64,000 bases of DNA from Kitasatospora herbaricolor (GTDB lineage Bacteria > Actinomycetota > Actinomycetes > Streptomycetales > Streptomycetaceae). The stretch is from assembly GCF_030813695.1 (NCBI RefSeq), contig NZ_JAUSVA010000002.1:2046001-2110000 (forward strand), given 5' to 3'. How positions within the stretch are numbered: position 1 is the first letter of the stretch; every line of letters starts with the position of its first letter. This document shows positions 27,189-37,129 of the stretch, one piece after another. The position numbers were made by a program, and so were the translations under genes. The notes beneath the pieces are model-generated. The model was not told the DNA's origin and made no database searches. It saw nothing but the letters and a program-made list of their open reading frames with translations.

Positions 27189-27962
27189 GTGGACTTCCCT
27201 CAGGCACTGCGCGAGCGGCGCACCCGACGCCGCCTCAGCCAGCTCGAACTCGCCGACCGGGCCGGCACCACCCAGCGGCACCTCAGCTTCATCGAGACCG
27301 GGCGCTCGACGCCGGGACGTGAACTGGTGGTGCGGCTGGCCGAGTCGCTGGAGCTGCCGCTGCGCGAACGCAACGACCTGCTGCTGTCCGCCGGGTTCGC
27401 CCCCGCCTATCCGAGCGGCGCCCTGGGCAGCCCCGAACTCGCCCCGGTACTGGACGCGTTGGAGCACATCCTGACCGGCCATCTGCCCTATCCCGCGGTG
27501 GTGGTCGACCGGTACGGCGAACTGGTCGCCGGCAACGCGGCGTTCGGGCTCCTCACGGAGGGCGTACCGGCCGATCTGCTGGGCCCGGCGACCAACGTCT
27601 ACCGGGTGGCGCTGCATCCGCGGGGTCTGGCACCGCGGATCGGGAACTTCGCCGAGTGGGCCCAGCACGTGCTGAACGGCCTGCGCCGCGAGGCGGAGCG
27701 CCACCCGGACCAGCGCCTGGACGCCCTGCACGCCGAACTCCGCACCTACCTGCCGGCCCGGGCCCCGGCCGCGGCCCCGCTGGGCTTCGCCGTCCCGCTG
27801 GAGCTGCACTCGCGGCACGGCCTGCTGCGGCTGATCACCACCGTCACCACCTTCGCCACCGCCGCGGACGTGACCCTGGCCGAGCTGAAACTGGAGGCCT
27901 TCCTGCCGGCCGACCCGGCCACCTCGGCGATCCTGGCGGGGCTCCGCGCGGCGGAGTCGTAG
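27189..27962 (+). CDS. XRE-family regulator with MmyB-like ligand-binding domain
   Basis: The protein has 257 residues. A helix-turn-helix occupies about 5-60 (RRLSQLELADRAGTTQRHLSFIETG). Residues about 90-255 form a PAS-like MmyB/DUF2087-type domain with VVVDRYGELVAGN, thought in this family to bind a fatty acid or similar ligand. It starts with GTG 27189 and faces the LLM oxidoreductase across 86 bp, its probable target. Confidence 0.9.
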   Translation: MDFPQALRERRTRRRLSQLELADRAGTTQRHLSFIETGRSTPGRELVVRLAESLELPLRERNDLLLSAGFAPAYPSGALGSPELAPVLDALEHILTGHLPYPAVVVDRYGELVAGNAAFGLLTEGVPADLLGPATNVYRVALHPRGLAPRIGNFAEWAQHVLNGLRREAERHPDQRLDALHAELRTYLPARAPAAAPLGFAVPLELHSRHGLLRLITTVTTFATAADVTLAELKLEAFLPADPATSAILAGLRAAES

Positions 27963-28202
27963 GGCTGCCGGACGGGCGGGAACGACGGGGACGACCATCG
28001 GAATTCAATCTCGAACATCGGTCATCAATTCGAATCAAAATAACCCGCAGGAGTGATCGGAGAAAATCTCCACTTTCGCTGCGGAGGCCGCCCCGGCGAC
28101 ATGAACACCTGACGAGAAGCCTGCTTAGCACACACTGTGACCTGCGGCCTTTTCCTCGGGAAAAATGACTCATGAATTCTTGGCACGGGTAATCTCCATT
28201 CC
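27963..28202 (+). other. AT-rich intergenic stretch before the PAP2 gene
   Basis: This 240-bp stretch contains 28000-28080, the most AT-rich segment of the window (repeated AATTC, AAAATAA, GAGAAAATC). It likely carries the PAP2 promoter. No gene or clear inverted repeat was found. Confidence 0.4.
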
Positions 28203-28961
28203 GTGCAAGCCCAGACCGAATCCTCATCGGCCCCGAGCCGGCCGCCGGCCGAGCAGGTCACGGCCTACTCCGCCTGGCCCCCGCTGAACCGGACGCAGGC
28301 CACCCTGCTCGGCCTGACCGCACTGGCGTATCTGATCGTCATCGCCGGCGTGCTCCTGGACACCGCCCTGGTGGACCTCGACTGGTGGGCCAGACTGGCG
28401 CGGCCCTACCACCGGTGGCCCGAACTGGAGCCGCTGCTGAGCACCTGGGTGGTGGCGGGCCAGCGCGGTCCGTCCGCGATCGCCGCCGGCGGCTGGCTGG
28501 TCTGGCGCGCCTGCCGGACCCACAACGCGCGCCCGCTGCTGGTGATGGGCACGGCCCTGCTGCTGCTCAACGTCACGGTCGGCACCGTGAAGATCGTCAC
28601 CGGCCGGCTGGGCCCGCACTACGCCCACTACGTGGGCTCGGCCGAGCTCTTCTCCGGTGGCACCATCTTCCCCTCCGGCCACACCGCTAACGCCGTGGTC
28701 ACCTGGGGTGTGCTGGCCTACCTGGCGGCCCGCTGGCGGCGGACCGGAGCGGTGCTGGCCGGCGCCACCGCCTGCTCGATCGGGCTCACCACGGTGTACC
28801 TCGGCACGCACTGGGTGAGCGACGTCCTCGCGGGGTGGGCGGCCGGTCTGCTGGTCCTGCTGGCCCTGCCGCTGGCCGAGCCGCTGCTGGCCTCCGCGGC
28901 GGTCCGGATCGCGGCCCACCGCCGGGCCCGGCGGCCCGACCGCCCGCACGCCGGCCCCTGA
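28203..28961 (+). CDS. PAP2-superfamily membrane phosphatase
   Basis: The protein has 252 residues with about five to six membrane helices. The three phosphatase motifs are visible: KIVTGRLGPHY, PSGHTANAV and TTVYLGTHWVSDVLAG (His and Asp of the catalytic pair). It would dephosphorylate a lipid phosphate such as undecaprenyl pyrophosphate or phosphatidic acid on the outer membrane face. GTG 28203 has no clear ribosome site, and no better in-frame start was found. The C-terminal tail is rich in Arg and Pro. Confidence 0.9.
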   Translation: MQAQTESSSAPSRPPAEQVTAYSAWPPLNRTQATLLGLTALAYLIVIAGVLLDTALVDLDWWARLARPYHRWPELEPLLSTWVVAGQRGPSAIAAGGWLVWRACRTHNARPLLVMGTALLLLNVTVGTVKIVTGRLGPHYAHYVGSAELFSGGTIFPSGHTANAVVTWGVLAYLAARWRRTGAVLAGATACSIGLTTVYLGTHWVSDVLAGWAAGLLVLLALPLAEPLLASAAVRIAAHRRARRPDRPHAGP

Positions 28962-29030
28962 GCGCGCACCGGCCCGTGACCGCGGCACCGGACTACCTGC
29001 GGCGGCCCGTGCAGCGGGGGCGGGCGGCGG

Positions 29031-29219
29031 TCAGCCCTCCCAGCCGCGTTCCACCACCCCGTCCCGGACCACCAGGTTCAGCCGTCCCTCGCGGTACTCC
29101 ATGGTGATCATCGCGCCGGGCTCCAGCAGCCGGACGCCGGCCCAGCCGCGTTCACGGGCCAGCTCCTCGGCGGCCTCGACGGACAGCCCGGGAAAGTCCC
29201 GGGTGTTCTCCTCCGTCAT
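29031..29219 (-). CDS. Small I78-family peptidase inhibitor-like protein
   Basis: The protein has 62 residues. The order VRLLEPGAMITMEYREGRLNL matches the inhibitor I78 fold, in which the loop after PGA blocks a serine protease and RLN is conserved. It has no signal peptide, so an intracellular or unrelated role is possible. ATG 29219 has AAGGGGG upstream. The longer open frame above it is a shadow. Confidence 0.85.
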   Translation of the reverse strand: MTEENTRDFPGLSVEAAEELARERGWAGVRLLEPGAMITMEYREGRLNLVVRDGVVERGWEG

Positions 29220-29313
29220 CGCGGTTCCCCCTTCCGGTCGGACGTACGCTGGAATCGTAGACCCGCCCGGGCCGGACGGCCGGGGCGGTGCCCGCCGCGA
29301 GGAGGTGAGGACC

Positions 29314-29586
29314 GTGCGTGCGACGGCCCCCCGGCGCTGGCGCAGCGGCAGCGAGCCCGCGACCGCCCGCAGCGACCTCAAACTCCGTTTGCTGCTGTCC
29401 CTGACCTTCACGCCGTTCTTCGCGCTCTGCACCGCCGGCTTCGCGGTCCTCGCCGCCCGGGCCGCACCGGACGGCGCGCCGTCCCGCGGCACCCTGATCG
29501 GGTTCGCCGTCGCCTGCGCCGTCCTGACCGTGGTCGCGCTGGTGGACCTGCTGGTCGTGCTGCACCGCCGGCAGACCGAACTCTGA
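29314..29586 (+). CDS. Small two-helix membrane protein, DUF6343-like
   Basis: The protein has 90 residues from GTG 29314, preceded by GAGGTGAGG. It has the RSGSEP-ATARSDLKLRLLLS stretch followed by two membrane helices (about 28-48 and 60-83) and a short basic tail. This arrangement matches the streptomycete DUF6343 family, of unknown function. It is divergent from the I78-like gene and convergent with the hopanoid operon. Confidence 0.8.
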   Translation: MRATAPRRWRSGSEPATARSDLKLRLLLSLTFTPFFALCTAGFAVLAARAAPDGAPSRGTLIGFAVACAVLTVVALVDLLVVLHRRQTEL

Positions 29587-29597
29587 CCGCCTGCCCC

Positions 29598-29648
29598 GGC
29601 GCGCCGCCCCGCGCCGCCCGGACGGGCCGGGGTGCGGGGCGGCGCGCC
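29598..29648. terminator. Strong bidirectional terminator at the end of the hopanoid operon
   Basis: Perfect 15-bp arms (29598-29612 and 29634-29648) with a 21-base loop lie between the DUF6343-like gene and hpnO, which converge here. Confidence 0.88.
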
Positions 29649-29652
29649 CGGC

Positions 29653-31083
29653 TCACCTGCTGCCGACCGCCTGCTTGACCAGCGTCCGCCCGAAGTCCCA
29701 CATCAGGCCGCTGCCCCGGTGCGCGTCGTCCATCACGTCGGTGAAGGCGTCGACGAAGCGGTCGACGTCCCGCTCGGTGACGGTGAGCGGCGGGATCAGC
29801 TTGATGACCTCCAGGTGGTCGCCGGACACCTGGGTGAGGATCCGGTGCCGCTGGAGCAGCGGGACGACCACCATCTGCGCGAACAGGCCCTTGCGGGCGG
29901 CCTGCAGGGCCGTCCACCCGGTGCGCAGCTTGAGCGACTTCGGCCGGCCGAACTCGATCCCGATCATCAGCCCCCGGCCCCGGACCTCGGCGAGCAGCTC
30001 GTACCGGTCGGTCAGCGCGGCCAGCCGCTCGCGCAGCAGGTCGCCCGTACGCCGGGCGTTCTCGACCACCTTCTCGTCCCGCATCACGTGCAGGGTGGCG
30101 AGGCCCGCGGCCATCGCCTGGGCGTTGGAGCCGAAGCTCGCCGAGTGCACCAGGACCCGGTCCATCGAGGAGTACACCTTCTCGAAGATCCAGCCCTTGC
30201 CGAGGGTGGCACCGACCGGCACGTACCCGCCGGAGAGCGCCTTGGCCGCGCAGACCAGGTCCGGCAGCACGCCGTCCTCGTGCTGGTAGGCGAAGAACTC
30301 GCCGGTCCGGCCGATCCCGGTCTGCACCTCGTCGCAGATCAGCAGGGCCTTGTCGGCATGCAGCAGGTCCTGGGCGGCGCGCAGCCAGCCGGGCGGCGGG
30401 GCGAGCACGCCCTTGCCCTGGATCGGTTCGACGATCAGGGCGGCCACGTCGCCCTTCCTGAGCTCGCGGGCGAGGGCGCCCAGGTCGCCGAGCGGGATCG
30501 CGGTGTCCGGCAGCAGCGGGTCGAAGCCCTTGCGGAACCCGCTCTCGCCGTTGACGGAGAGCGAGCCGGCGGTCAGCCCGTGGAAGGCGTGGTCGCAGTA
30601 GAGGACGCGGCGGCGGCCGGTGGCGTACCGGGCGAACTTCAGCGCCGTCTCGACCGCCTCGGTGCCGCTGTTGCCGAAGAACACCCGGTCCAGTCCGGGG
30701 GTGTACGAGAGCAGTTCCTCGGCGAGCAGGCCGGGCAGCGGGGCGCAGTCGAAGCGGGTGAGGTCGGGCAGTGAGAGGTCCATCACCTGCTGGACGGCGG
30801 CCCGCACCACGGGGTGGTGCCGGCCCAGCGCGAAGATGCCGAAGCCGGCCAGCATGTCGAGGTACTCGTTGCCCTCGGCGTCGTAGAAGTACGGCCCTTC
30901 GGCGCGCTCGTAGTACTTGTCGAAGCCGATGGTCCGCAGCATCCGCGGCAGCTGCGGGTTGAGGTACCTGCTGTGCAGCTCGTAGCGCTCGGCGCCGCGT
31001 TCGGCGAGCAGCGCGGCGAGGTCGAAGGCCGGCCCGGCGGCCGGGCGGTCGGGGGCCGGTTCGGTGCGGGGATCAGCCGGCAT
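29653..31083 (-). CDS. hpnO: Class III aminotransferase of the hopanoid cluster (HpnO-like)
   Basis: The protein has 476 residues and is a PLP-dependent ornithine/acetylornithine-type aminotransferase. The PLP Lys lies in [15 protein letters not shown], and [12 protein letters not shown] and [13 protein letters not shown] are the class hallmarks. HpnO converts the oxidised ribosylhopane side chain to aminobacteriohopanetriol. The start overlaps the end of dxs by 11 bases, so both are translated from one mRNA. It is the last gene of the operon. Confidence 0.92.
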   Translation of the reverse strand: MPADPRTEPAPDRPAAGPAFDLAALLAERGAERYELHSRYLNPQLPRMLRTIGFDKYYERAEGPYFYDAEGNEYLDMLAGFGIFALGRHHPVVRAAVQQVMDLSLPDLTRFDCAPLPGLLAEELLSYTPGLDRVFFGNSGTEAVETALKFARYATGRRRVLYCDHAFHGLTAGSLSVNGESGFRKGFDPLLPDTAIPLGDLGALARELRKGDVAALIVEPIQGKGVLAPPPGWLRAAQDLLHADKALLICDEVQTGIGRTGEFFAYQHEDGVLPDLVCAAKALSGGYVPVGATLGKGWIFEKVYSSMDRVLVHSASFGSNAQAMAAGLATLHVMRDEKVVENARRTGDLLRERLAALTDRYELLAEVRGRGLMIGIEFGRPKSLKLRTGWTALQAARKGLFAQMVVVPLLQRHRILTQVSGDHLEVIKLIPPLTVTERDVDRFVDAFTDVMDDAHRGSGLMWDFGRTLVKQAVGSR

Positions 31084-32983
31084 GGCGCTGGTTCGCTCCT
31101 CGGGTCGGTAGCAGCCGCTTGGCGACGGCGGCGGTCTGGGCGGCCACGCCGGTGCCGGTGAGGCCGATCTCCTCCAGGATCTCGCCGCGCGAGGCGTGCG
31201 CGAGGAACTCCTGGGGAATGCCGAGCACGCGCAGCGGCGTGTCGACCTCGGCGTCCCGCAGGGCCTGGGCGACGGCCGCGCCGACGCCCCCGGCCCGGCC
31301 GTTGTCCTCGACGGTGACCACCAGGCGGTGGGCGGCCGCGAGTTCGACCAGCGCCCGGTCCACCGGTTTGACCCAGCGCGGGTCGACGACGGTGGTGGTG
31401 AAGCCCTCGGCCAGCAGCAGCGCCGCGGCGTCCAGGCAGGCGGGCGCGGTGGTGCCGACGGCGACCAGCAGGATCTCGGGGGCGGGGCCGGTGCGCTGCA
31501 GCACGTCGACGCCGCCGATCCGCTCCTGCGCCGTGACGGCCGGCCCGATGTCGGCCTTGGGGAAGCGCACGACCGTCGGGGCGTCGGTGACCTCGACGGC
31601 CTCCCGCAGCAGGGCCCGGAGCTGGTCGGCGTCGCGCGGGGCGGCCAGGCGCAGGCCGGGGACGACCTGCAGGACGGACATGTCCCACATGCCGTTGTGC
31701 GAGGCGCCGTCGGTGCCGGTGACGCCCGCGCGGTCCAGTACGAAGGTGACGCCGAGCCTGTGCAGCGCGACGTCCATCAGCACCTGGTCGAAGGCCCGGT
31801 TGAGGAAGGTCGCGTAGACCGCGACGACCGGGTGCAGGCCGCCGGTGGCGAGGCCGGCGGCGCTGGTGACGGCGTGCTGCTCGGCGATCCCGACGTCGAA
31901 GGTCCGTTCGGGGAAGGCCTCGGCGAACTTGGCCAGGCCCACCGGCTGGAGCATCGCCGCGGTGATCGCGACCACGTCCGGGCGTTCGGTGCCGATGGCG
32001 AGCATCTCGCTGCCGAAGACCGACGTCCAGGAGGTGCCGCCGCTCGGCGAGATCGGCAGGCAGGTGTACGGGTCGATCGGGCCGACCGCGTGGAACCGGT
32101 CGGCCTCGTCCTGCTCGGCGGGCCGGTAGCCGCGGCCCTTGACGGTCAGGCAGTGCACGATGACCGGGCCGCCGAAGCCGCGGGCCTGGCGCAGCGCCTG
32201 CTCGACGGCGGCGATGTCGTGCCCGTCGATCGGGCCGAGGTACTTCAGGCCGAGGTCCTCGAACATGCCCTGCGGCGCGAAGGCGTCCTTGAACCCCTTC
32301 TTGGCGCCGTGCAGCGCGTCGAAGATCGGCTGTCCGACCAGCGGCGTGCGCTGCAGGGCGCCCTTGCCGAGCGCCAGGAACCGTTCGTAGCCCTGGGTGG
32401 TGCGCAGGGTGGAGAGGTGGTGGGCCAGGCCGCCGACGGTCCGGGCGTAGGAGCGCTCGTTGTCGTTGACGACGATGACCAGCGGCCGGTCCTGCGCCTC
32501 GGCGATGTTGTTGAGGGCCTCCCAGGCGAGGCCGCCGGTGAGGGCGCCGTCGCCGATCACGGCGACGGTGTGCCGGTCGTGCTGGCCGAGCAGCTGGGTG
32601 GCCTTGGCGAGGCCGTCGGCGTAGGCGAGCGCGGTGGAGGCGTGCGAGTTCTCCACCAGGTCGTGCTCGGACTCGGCCCGCGACGGGTACCCGGAGAGGC
32701 CGCCCTTCGCCCGCAGCCGGCTGAAGTCCTGCCGGCCGGTGAGCAGCTTGTGCACGTAGCTCTGGTGCCCGGTGTCCCAGACGATCCGGTCGTACGGGGA
32801 GTCGAAGACCCGGTGCAGGGCGATGGTGAGTTCGACGACGCCGAGATTGGGGCCGAGGTGGCCGCCCGTCCGGGTGACGGCGTCGATCAGGAAGTCCCGG
32901 ATCTCCTCGGCCAGGAGGGGCAGGTCCGACGTGGGAAGCTGTCTGAGGTCCGCTGGTCCCTTGATCGCGGGCAGGAGTGACAT
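31073..32983 (-). CDS. dxs: 1-deoxy-D-xylulose-5-phosphate synthase
   Basis: The protein has 636 residues, the usual family length. Thiamine diphosphate is bound by [16 protein letters not shown]; the transketolase pyrimidine domain ([15 protein letters not shown]) and C-terminal domain follow. It makes DXP from pyruvate and glyceraldehyde 3-phosphate, the first step of the MEP pathway. Its place within the hopanoid operon suggests a dedicated extra supply of isoprene units; streptomycetes usually carry more than one dxs. The gap to hpnH is 220 bp. Confidence 0.96.
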   Translation of the reverse strand: MSLLPAIKGPADLRQLPTSDLPLLAEEIRDFLIDAVTRTGGHLGPNLGVVELTIALHRVFDSPYDRIVWDTGHQSYVHKLLTGRQDFSRLRAKGGLSGYPSRAESEHDLVENSHASTALAYADGLAKATQLLGQHDRHTVAVIGDGALTGGLAWEALNNIAEAQDRPLVIVVNDNERSYARTVGGLAHHLSTLRTTQGYERFLALGKGALQRTPLVGQPIFDALHGAKKGFKDAFAPQGMFEDLGLKYLGPIDGHDIAAVEQALRQARGFGGPVIVHCLTVKGRGYRPAEQDEADRFHAVGPIDPYTCLPISPSGGTSWTSVFGSEMLAIGTERPDVVAITAAMLQPVGLAKFAEAFPERTFDVGIAEQHAVTSAAGLATGGLHPVVAVYATFLNRAFDQVLMDVALHRLGVTFVLDRAGVTGTDGASHNGMWDMSVLQVVPGLRLAAPRDADQLRALLREAVEVTDAPTVVRFPKADIGPAVTAQERIGGVDVLQRTGPAPEILLVAVGTTAPACLDAAALLLAEGFTTTVVDPRWVKPVDRALVELAAAHRLVVTVEDNGRAGGVGAAVAQALRDAEVDTPLRVLGIPQEFLAHASRGEILEEIGLTGTGVAAQTAAVAKRLLPTRGANQRHAG

Positions 32984-33004
32984 GGATTCACCTCAGGACT
33001 CGTT

Positions 33005-33036
33005 CGGCTCAGGGCTGGTACGGCTCAAGGCTGGTA
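33005..33036. repeat. Two tandem 16-bp repeats in the hpnH-dxs gap
   Basis: CGGCTCAGGGCTGGTA and CGGCTCAAGGCTGGTA stand in direct tandem, differing at one base. They fall in the gap where ispG is found in the S. coelicolor hopanoid cluster, and just before dxs. Confidence 0.8.
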
Positions 33037-33203
33037 CGACGCGGAGTTCCCGGCTCGGGGCCGGCCGGCTCGGGCTCGTCCGACCGGTGAGCGGGGTGTC
33101 CAGCCTGCCGTGGGAACGGCCGGCCCGCCTGCCGAGCACCGCGCGCCCGGGCCGCCGGGAAGGGACGGGTGCCCGGCACGGGGAGCCCGTGCCGGGCGGC
33201 GGG

Positions 33204-34232
33204 TCAGTGCTGGCGGTTGGCGCCGATGGTCTCCCGGACGGCGCGCAGCGACTCGGTGAGCGACCCCATGGTGGCGAGCACCGCGGTCGGCTCGTACCCG
33301 CAGTGCGCCATGCAGTTCTCGCAGCGCGGGTCGCGGCCGCGGCCGTACTTCGACCAGTCGGTCTTCTCGATCAGTTCGCGGTAGGTCGGCACGTAGCCGT
33401 CGGACATCAGGTAGCAGGGGCGCTGCCAGCCGAACAGCGAGTAGTTGGGGATGCCCCAGGCGGTGCACTCGAAGTCGACCTTGCCCTCCAGGAAGTCCAG
33501 GAAGAGCGGGCTGTGGTTGAGGCGCCACCGGCGCCGGTTGCCGCCGGCGAAGGTCTTCTTGAAGAGCTCCCTGGTCTGCTCGACGCCGAGGAAGTGCTCC
33601 TGGTCGGGGGCCTTCTCGTAGGCGAAGGCCGGGGAGATCATCATCTCGTCGACCTTGAGGTCGTCGTTGAGGTAGTCGAGCACCTCGATGATGGTCTGCG
33701 GGGTGTCGGTGTTGAAGAAGGTGCTGTTGGTGGTGACCCGGAAGCCGCGCCGCTTGGCCTCCTTGATCGCCTCCACGGCCTCGTCGAAGGTGCCCTCCTT
33801 GGCCACCGACGCGTCGTGCCGCTCGCGCAGGCCGTCGATGTGCACCGTGAAGGTGAAGTACCGCGAGGGGGTGAACTTGTCCAGCTTCTTGCGCAGCAGG
33901 AGGGCGTTGGTGCAGAGGAAGACGTACTTGCGCCGCTCCACCAGCTGACGGACGATCTCGTCGATCTGCGGATGCATCAGCGGCTCGCCGCCGGCGATGG
34001 AGACCATCGGCGCGCCGGACTCCAGCACGGCGCCGACCGCCTGGGCGACCGGCATGCGCTGCTTGAGCACCCCCGCCGGGTGCTGGATCTTGCCGCAGCC
34101 CTCACAGGCCAGGTTGCAGGCGAACAGCGGCTCCAGTTCCACGATGAGTGGGAACTTGTCCCGGCGCTTGAGCAGCTTCTGCTGCATGAGGTAGGTGCTG
34201 ACCCGCACGGTCTGGCGCAGCGGCATGGCCAT
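33204..34232 (-). CDS. hpnH: Adenosyl-hopene transferase HpnH (radical SAM)
   Basis: The protein has 342 residues. The radical SAM cluster motif is seen as CNLACEGCGK (CxxxCxxC), and the SPASM-like C-terminal cysteines follow (CENCMAHCGYEP). HpnH joins the 5'-deoxyadenosyl radical to diploptene to give adenosylhopane, the first C35 hopanoid. It starts 2 bases after the hpnG stop. ATG 34226 (MPLRQ) is an equally possible start. Confidence 0.95.
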   Translation of the reverse strand: MAMPLRQTVRVSTYLMQQKLLKRRDKFPLIVELEPLFACNLACEGCGKIQHPAGVLKQRMPVAQAVGAVLESGAPMVSIAGGEPLMHPQIDEIVRQLVERRKYVFLCTNALLLRKKLDKFTPSRYFTFTVHIDGLRERHDASVAKEGTFDEAVEAIKEAKRRGFRVTTNSTFFNTDTPQTIIEVLDYLNDDLKVDEMMISPAFAYEKAPDQEHFLGVEQTRELFKKTFAGGNRRRWRLNHSPLFLDFLEGKVDFECTAWGIPNYSLFGWQRPCYLMSDGYVPTYRELIEKTDWSKYGRGRDPRCENCMAHCGYEPTAVLATMGSLTESLRAVRETIGANRQH

Positions 34233-34234
34233 GG

Positions 34235-34981
34235 CTAGCTCGCCTCCTGAGGGAGCGTCGAGGATGTGGGGTGAACGGGGGGGTGCTGGCCGGCGCGGGA
34301 GGCGCCGGCCGGGGCCGCACCGGCGGTGGCGGAGGCCTGCGCGTGCCAGGCCACCAGGGCGGGTACGGTGGCGCGCAGCGTGCGCCAGGCCCGCAGTCCG
34401 GCCGGCAGGGTGCCGGGGCGGACCAGCTCTCGCTCGGGGGTGTCGACCACCACCCGCAGGACGGCCGCGGGCAGCGGGCCGGCGTCGGGGCCGCCGCCGG
34501 GTCGGGCGGCCGGGTGGAGCTCCCGGAGCCGGGCCAGCACGGCCGCGGCCTCCATGTCGACGGCCAGCGCGCCCTGGGCGTGCAGGGCGCGGCGCTCCAG
34601 GCCGCGGACGACGTGGTCGGCGGTGTGGTGCACACCGATGTGCGTGGTCAGGCCGTGGGCCTGGAGGGCCTTGGCCAGGGTCGGGCCGGAGCCGATCGCG
34701 AAGTGGTTGCCTTCGGCATCGCGCACCCCGTCCGCAACGATGACGTCCCCGGGGCTTATTCCCGGTGCGACGGCGGCGCCGAATCCCGCCACCACCAGGG
34801 CGCTGTACCCGCCGGGGGCGGCCGTCAGCAGGCGCCTGACGGCGAGTCCGGCGCGGCGCCGGCCCATTCCGGTGCGCACCAGCACGGGCGGGCCGCCGGC
34901 CGCGCCCGACCAGTCCCCGCCGCGCAGGGCCCAGACCTCGGGGCCCAAGGCGCAGAGCACCAGGAGCGGGGCCGTGCTCAT
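34235..34981 (-). CDS. hpnG: Hopanoid-associated nucleosidase/phosphorylase HpnG
   Basis: The protein has 248 residues with a nucleoside phosphorylase fold. VVAGFGAAVAPGISPGDVIVAD near the N-terminal third and ALAVDMEAAAVL (substrate Asp/Glu region) are typical. HpnG removes adenine from adenosylhopane to give ribosylhopane. The start overlaps the shc stop (ATGA). The last 35 residues are Pro/Ala-rich. The longer open frame that runs up to 36736 is a shadow of shc. Confidence 0.93.
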   Translation of the reverse strand: MSTAPLLVLCALGPEVWALRGGDWSGAAGGPPVLVRTGMGRRRAGLAVRRLLTAAPGGYSALVVAGFGAAVAPGISPGDVIVADGVRDAEGNHFAIGSGPTLAKALQAHGLTTHIGVHHTADHVVRGLERRALHAQGALAVDMEAAAVLARLRELHPAARPGGGPDAGPLPAAVLRVVVDTPERELVRPGTLPAGLRAWRTLRATVPALVAWHAQASATAGAAPAGASRAGQHPPVHPTSSTLPQEAS

Positions 34982-37122
34982 CGGGCGGCTCCGATCCGGG
35001 GCAGGCTGCCGGCCAGGGTGCCGATGCCGGGCGTGCCGTGCAGGTAGCGGCCGAGGGCGGTGACGGGGAAGACCAGGCGGTAGAGGTGGTAGTTGATGGA
35101 GAAGTCCCAGGGGAATCCGGTGCCGGTGAACTGTGGTTCGTCCCAGGTGCCCTCGGGCAGCTGGGTGCGCACCAGCCAGTCGACGCCGCGTTCGACGGCG
35201 GGGTTGGCCCGGCCCTGCGGGCCCTCGCCGGCGGCGAGCAGGGCCATCAGTGCCCAGGCGGTCTGCGAGGCGGTGGAGTCGCCTCGCCCGGCCCAGTTCT
35301 CCGGGTCCTCGTAGGAGCGCATGTCCTCGCCCCACCCGCCGTCGGCGTTCTGGCGGTCCTCCAGCCAGCGGACCGCCCGGCGGATCGCCGGGTGGTCCTC
35401 CGGGAGCCCGGCGGCGACCAGGGCGGGCAGGACGGAGCCGGTGCCGTAGATGTAGTTGGTGCCCCAGCGGCCGAACCAGGAGCCGTCCTTCTCCTGGTTG
35501 CGCAGCAGCCACTGCACGCCCCGGCGGGTGCGCGGGTCGTCCGCCATGCCGACTTCGGCGAGCATCTCGACCACGTGGGCCGTGACGTCGGCCGACGGCG
35601 GGTCGACGACCTCCCCGAAGTCGCAGAAGGGCAGCTTGTTCGGCAGGGTGCTGGTGTTGTCCACGTCGAAGGCGCCCCAGGCGCCGTTCTTGGACTGCAT
35701 GCCGAGGTTCCAGTCGACGGCCCGCCCGACCGCGCCGGAGACCCGGCCGGGGTCCGGGTGCGCGACCCGGCGCAGGGCCAGCACCACCTCGGCGGTGTCG
35801 TCGATGTCGGGGTAGTTGTCGTTCTCGAACTCGAAGGCCCAGCCGCCGGGGGCGAGCGACGGACGCCGTACGGACCAGTCGCCGCGCCGGGTGATCTCCT
35901 CCCCGATCATCCAGTCGACGGCGGAGACCAGGGCGGGGTGGTCGGCGCCCACGCCGGCGTCGACCAGCGCGATGGTGGCCAGGCAGGTGTCCCAGACCGG
36001 GGACTGGCAGGCCTCCAGCCAGCGCATGCCGTCCTCGGTGTGCACGGTGAAGCGGTCGAAGGCGGCGAGGCCGGCCTGCATGACGGGGTGTTCCAGCTCG
36101 TAGCCCTGGAGGTGGAGGGCGATCAGCGAGTAGACGGCGGGGGGCTGGATGCCGCCCCAGCAGCCGTCCGCCTCCTGCCGCTCCACGATCCAGCGGGCGG
36201 CCTGCGCGAGGGCGACCCGGCGCAGCGGGCGGACGGCCCGGCGGTGGTAGGCGTGCAGGAACTTGTCCAGCCGCTCGAAGATGCCGTCCCAGCTGGTGGG
36301 CGGGGCGAGCGGGCGCTGGGGGAAGGGGTTCGCCGGGTCGGTGTGCAGTTCGGTGAGGGCGAACGGGGCCGGGCGGACCGGGCGGTGGGCGGAGACCACG
36401 GTGAGCGGGACGATCGTCTGCCGGGCCCAGCAGCCGAAGGCGTAGATGTTCAGCGGCAGCCAGCGGGGCAGGAACATGATCTCGGGCGGCATCTCCGGCA
36501 GCCGTTCCCACGGCCACCAGCCGAACAGGGCCAGCCAGATCCGGGTGAAGACCCGGGTGGCCGCGATGCCGCCGCTGTCCCTGATGTGCCGGGCGGCGGC
36601 CTGCATGTGCGGGGCGCCGGGGTCGTCCCCGGCGAGTTTCAGGGCGACGTACGCCTCGACGGTGGTGGAGAGCTCCGCGGGCCCGCCGTAGAAGGTGGAC
36701 CAGGTGCCGTCGTCCCGCTGCTGGGAGCGGATCCATTCGGCGGTGGCCTTGGTCAGTTCTTCGTCCCGGATGCCGAGGAACTGGCGCAGTAACAAGTCCT
36801 CGGCGTCCATGGTGACGTTGGTTTCCAGGTCACCCTTCCACCAGCCCTCGGAGCTCTGCAGTGACAGCAGGTGGGTGGTGGCGCGGGACAGTGCCTCCTG
36901 GGCGGAGGCGGGGCCGGTGCCACCGGTAGTAGGTCCATCAGCTTGTCGGACCGGCTGACTTCCGTCGGTCTCCCACCGCCCGGCTTTCGCGGGTGGCAGG
37001 GACGGAGCCGCTGCCGGCGCCTGGTGCCCCTTCGGGCGGTCAGGCGCCGGTGGGCGCTCGCCCACCGCGACCGGCTCGGAATCGTACTCAGGGTCGAGCC
37101 GGCCGTCCGCAGTTGCTGTCAA
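34978..37122 (-). CDS. shc: Squalene-hopene cyclase
   Basis: The protein has 714 residues from TTG 37122. The catalytic DxDD is D439-I-D-D442 in YPDIDDTAEV. QW repeats are visible (for example QNADGGWGEDMRSY and QSKNGAWGAFDVDNTS). It cyclises squalene to hopene at the membrane. The TTG start gives an N-terminus MTATADG, like the S. coelicolor protein I recall, and leaves 7 bases after the upstream stop with AGAGG before it. An ATG at 37179 would overlap the upstream gene by 50 bases. The first ~80 residues are a variable Pro-rich leader. Confidence 0.95.
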   Translation of the reverse strand: MTATADGRLDPEYDSEPVAVGERPPAPDRPKGHQAPAAAPSLPPAKAGRWETDGSQPVRQADGPTTGGTGPASAQEALSRATTHLLSLQSSEGWWKGDLETNVTMDAEDLLLRQFLGIRDEELTKATAEWIRSQQRDDGTWSTFYGGPAELSTTVEAYVALKLAGDDPGAPHMQAAARHIRDSGGIAATRVFTRIWLALFGWWPWERLPEMPPEIMFLPRWLPLNIYAFGCWARQTIVPLTVVSAHRPVRPAPFALTELHTDPANPFPQRPLAPPTSWDGIFERLDKFLHAYHRRAVRPLRRVALAQAARWIVERQEADGCWGGIQPPAVYSLIALHLQGYELEHPVMQAGLAAFDRFTVHTEDGMRWLEACQSPVWDTCLATIALVDAGVGADHPALVSAVDWMIGEEITRRGDWSVRRPSLAPGGWAFEFENDNYPDIDDTAEVVLALRRVAHPDPGRVSGAVGRAVDWNLGMQSKNGAWGAFDVDNTSTLPNKLPFCDFGEVVDPPSADVTAHVVEMLAEVGMADDPRTRRGVQWLLRNQEKDGSWFGRWGTNYIYGTGSVLPALVAAGLPEDHPAIRRAVRWLEDRQNADGGWGEDMRSYEDPENWAGRGDSTASQTAWALMALLAAGEGPQGRANPAVERGVDWLVRTQLPEGTWDEPQFTGTGFPWDFSINYHLYRLVFPVTALGRYLHGTPGIGTLAGSLPRIGAAR

Positions 37123-37129
37123 CTTGACG

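Noticed and set aside
34235..36736. 833-residue minus-strand frame covering shc
   Set aside because: Only its last 248 codons (HpnG) are real; the rest is a shadow of shc in another frame.
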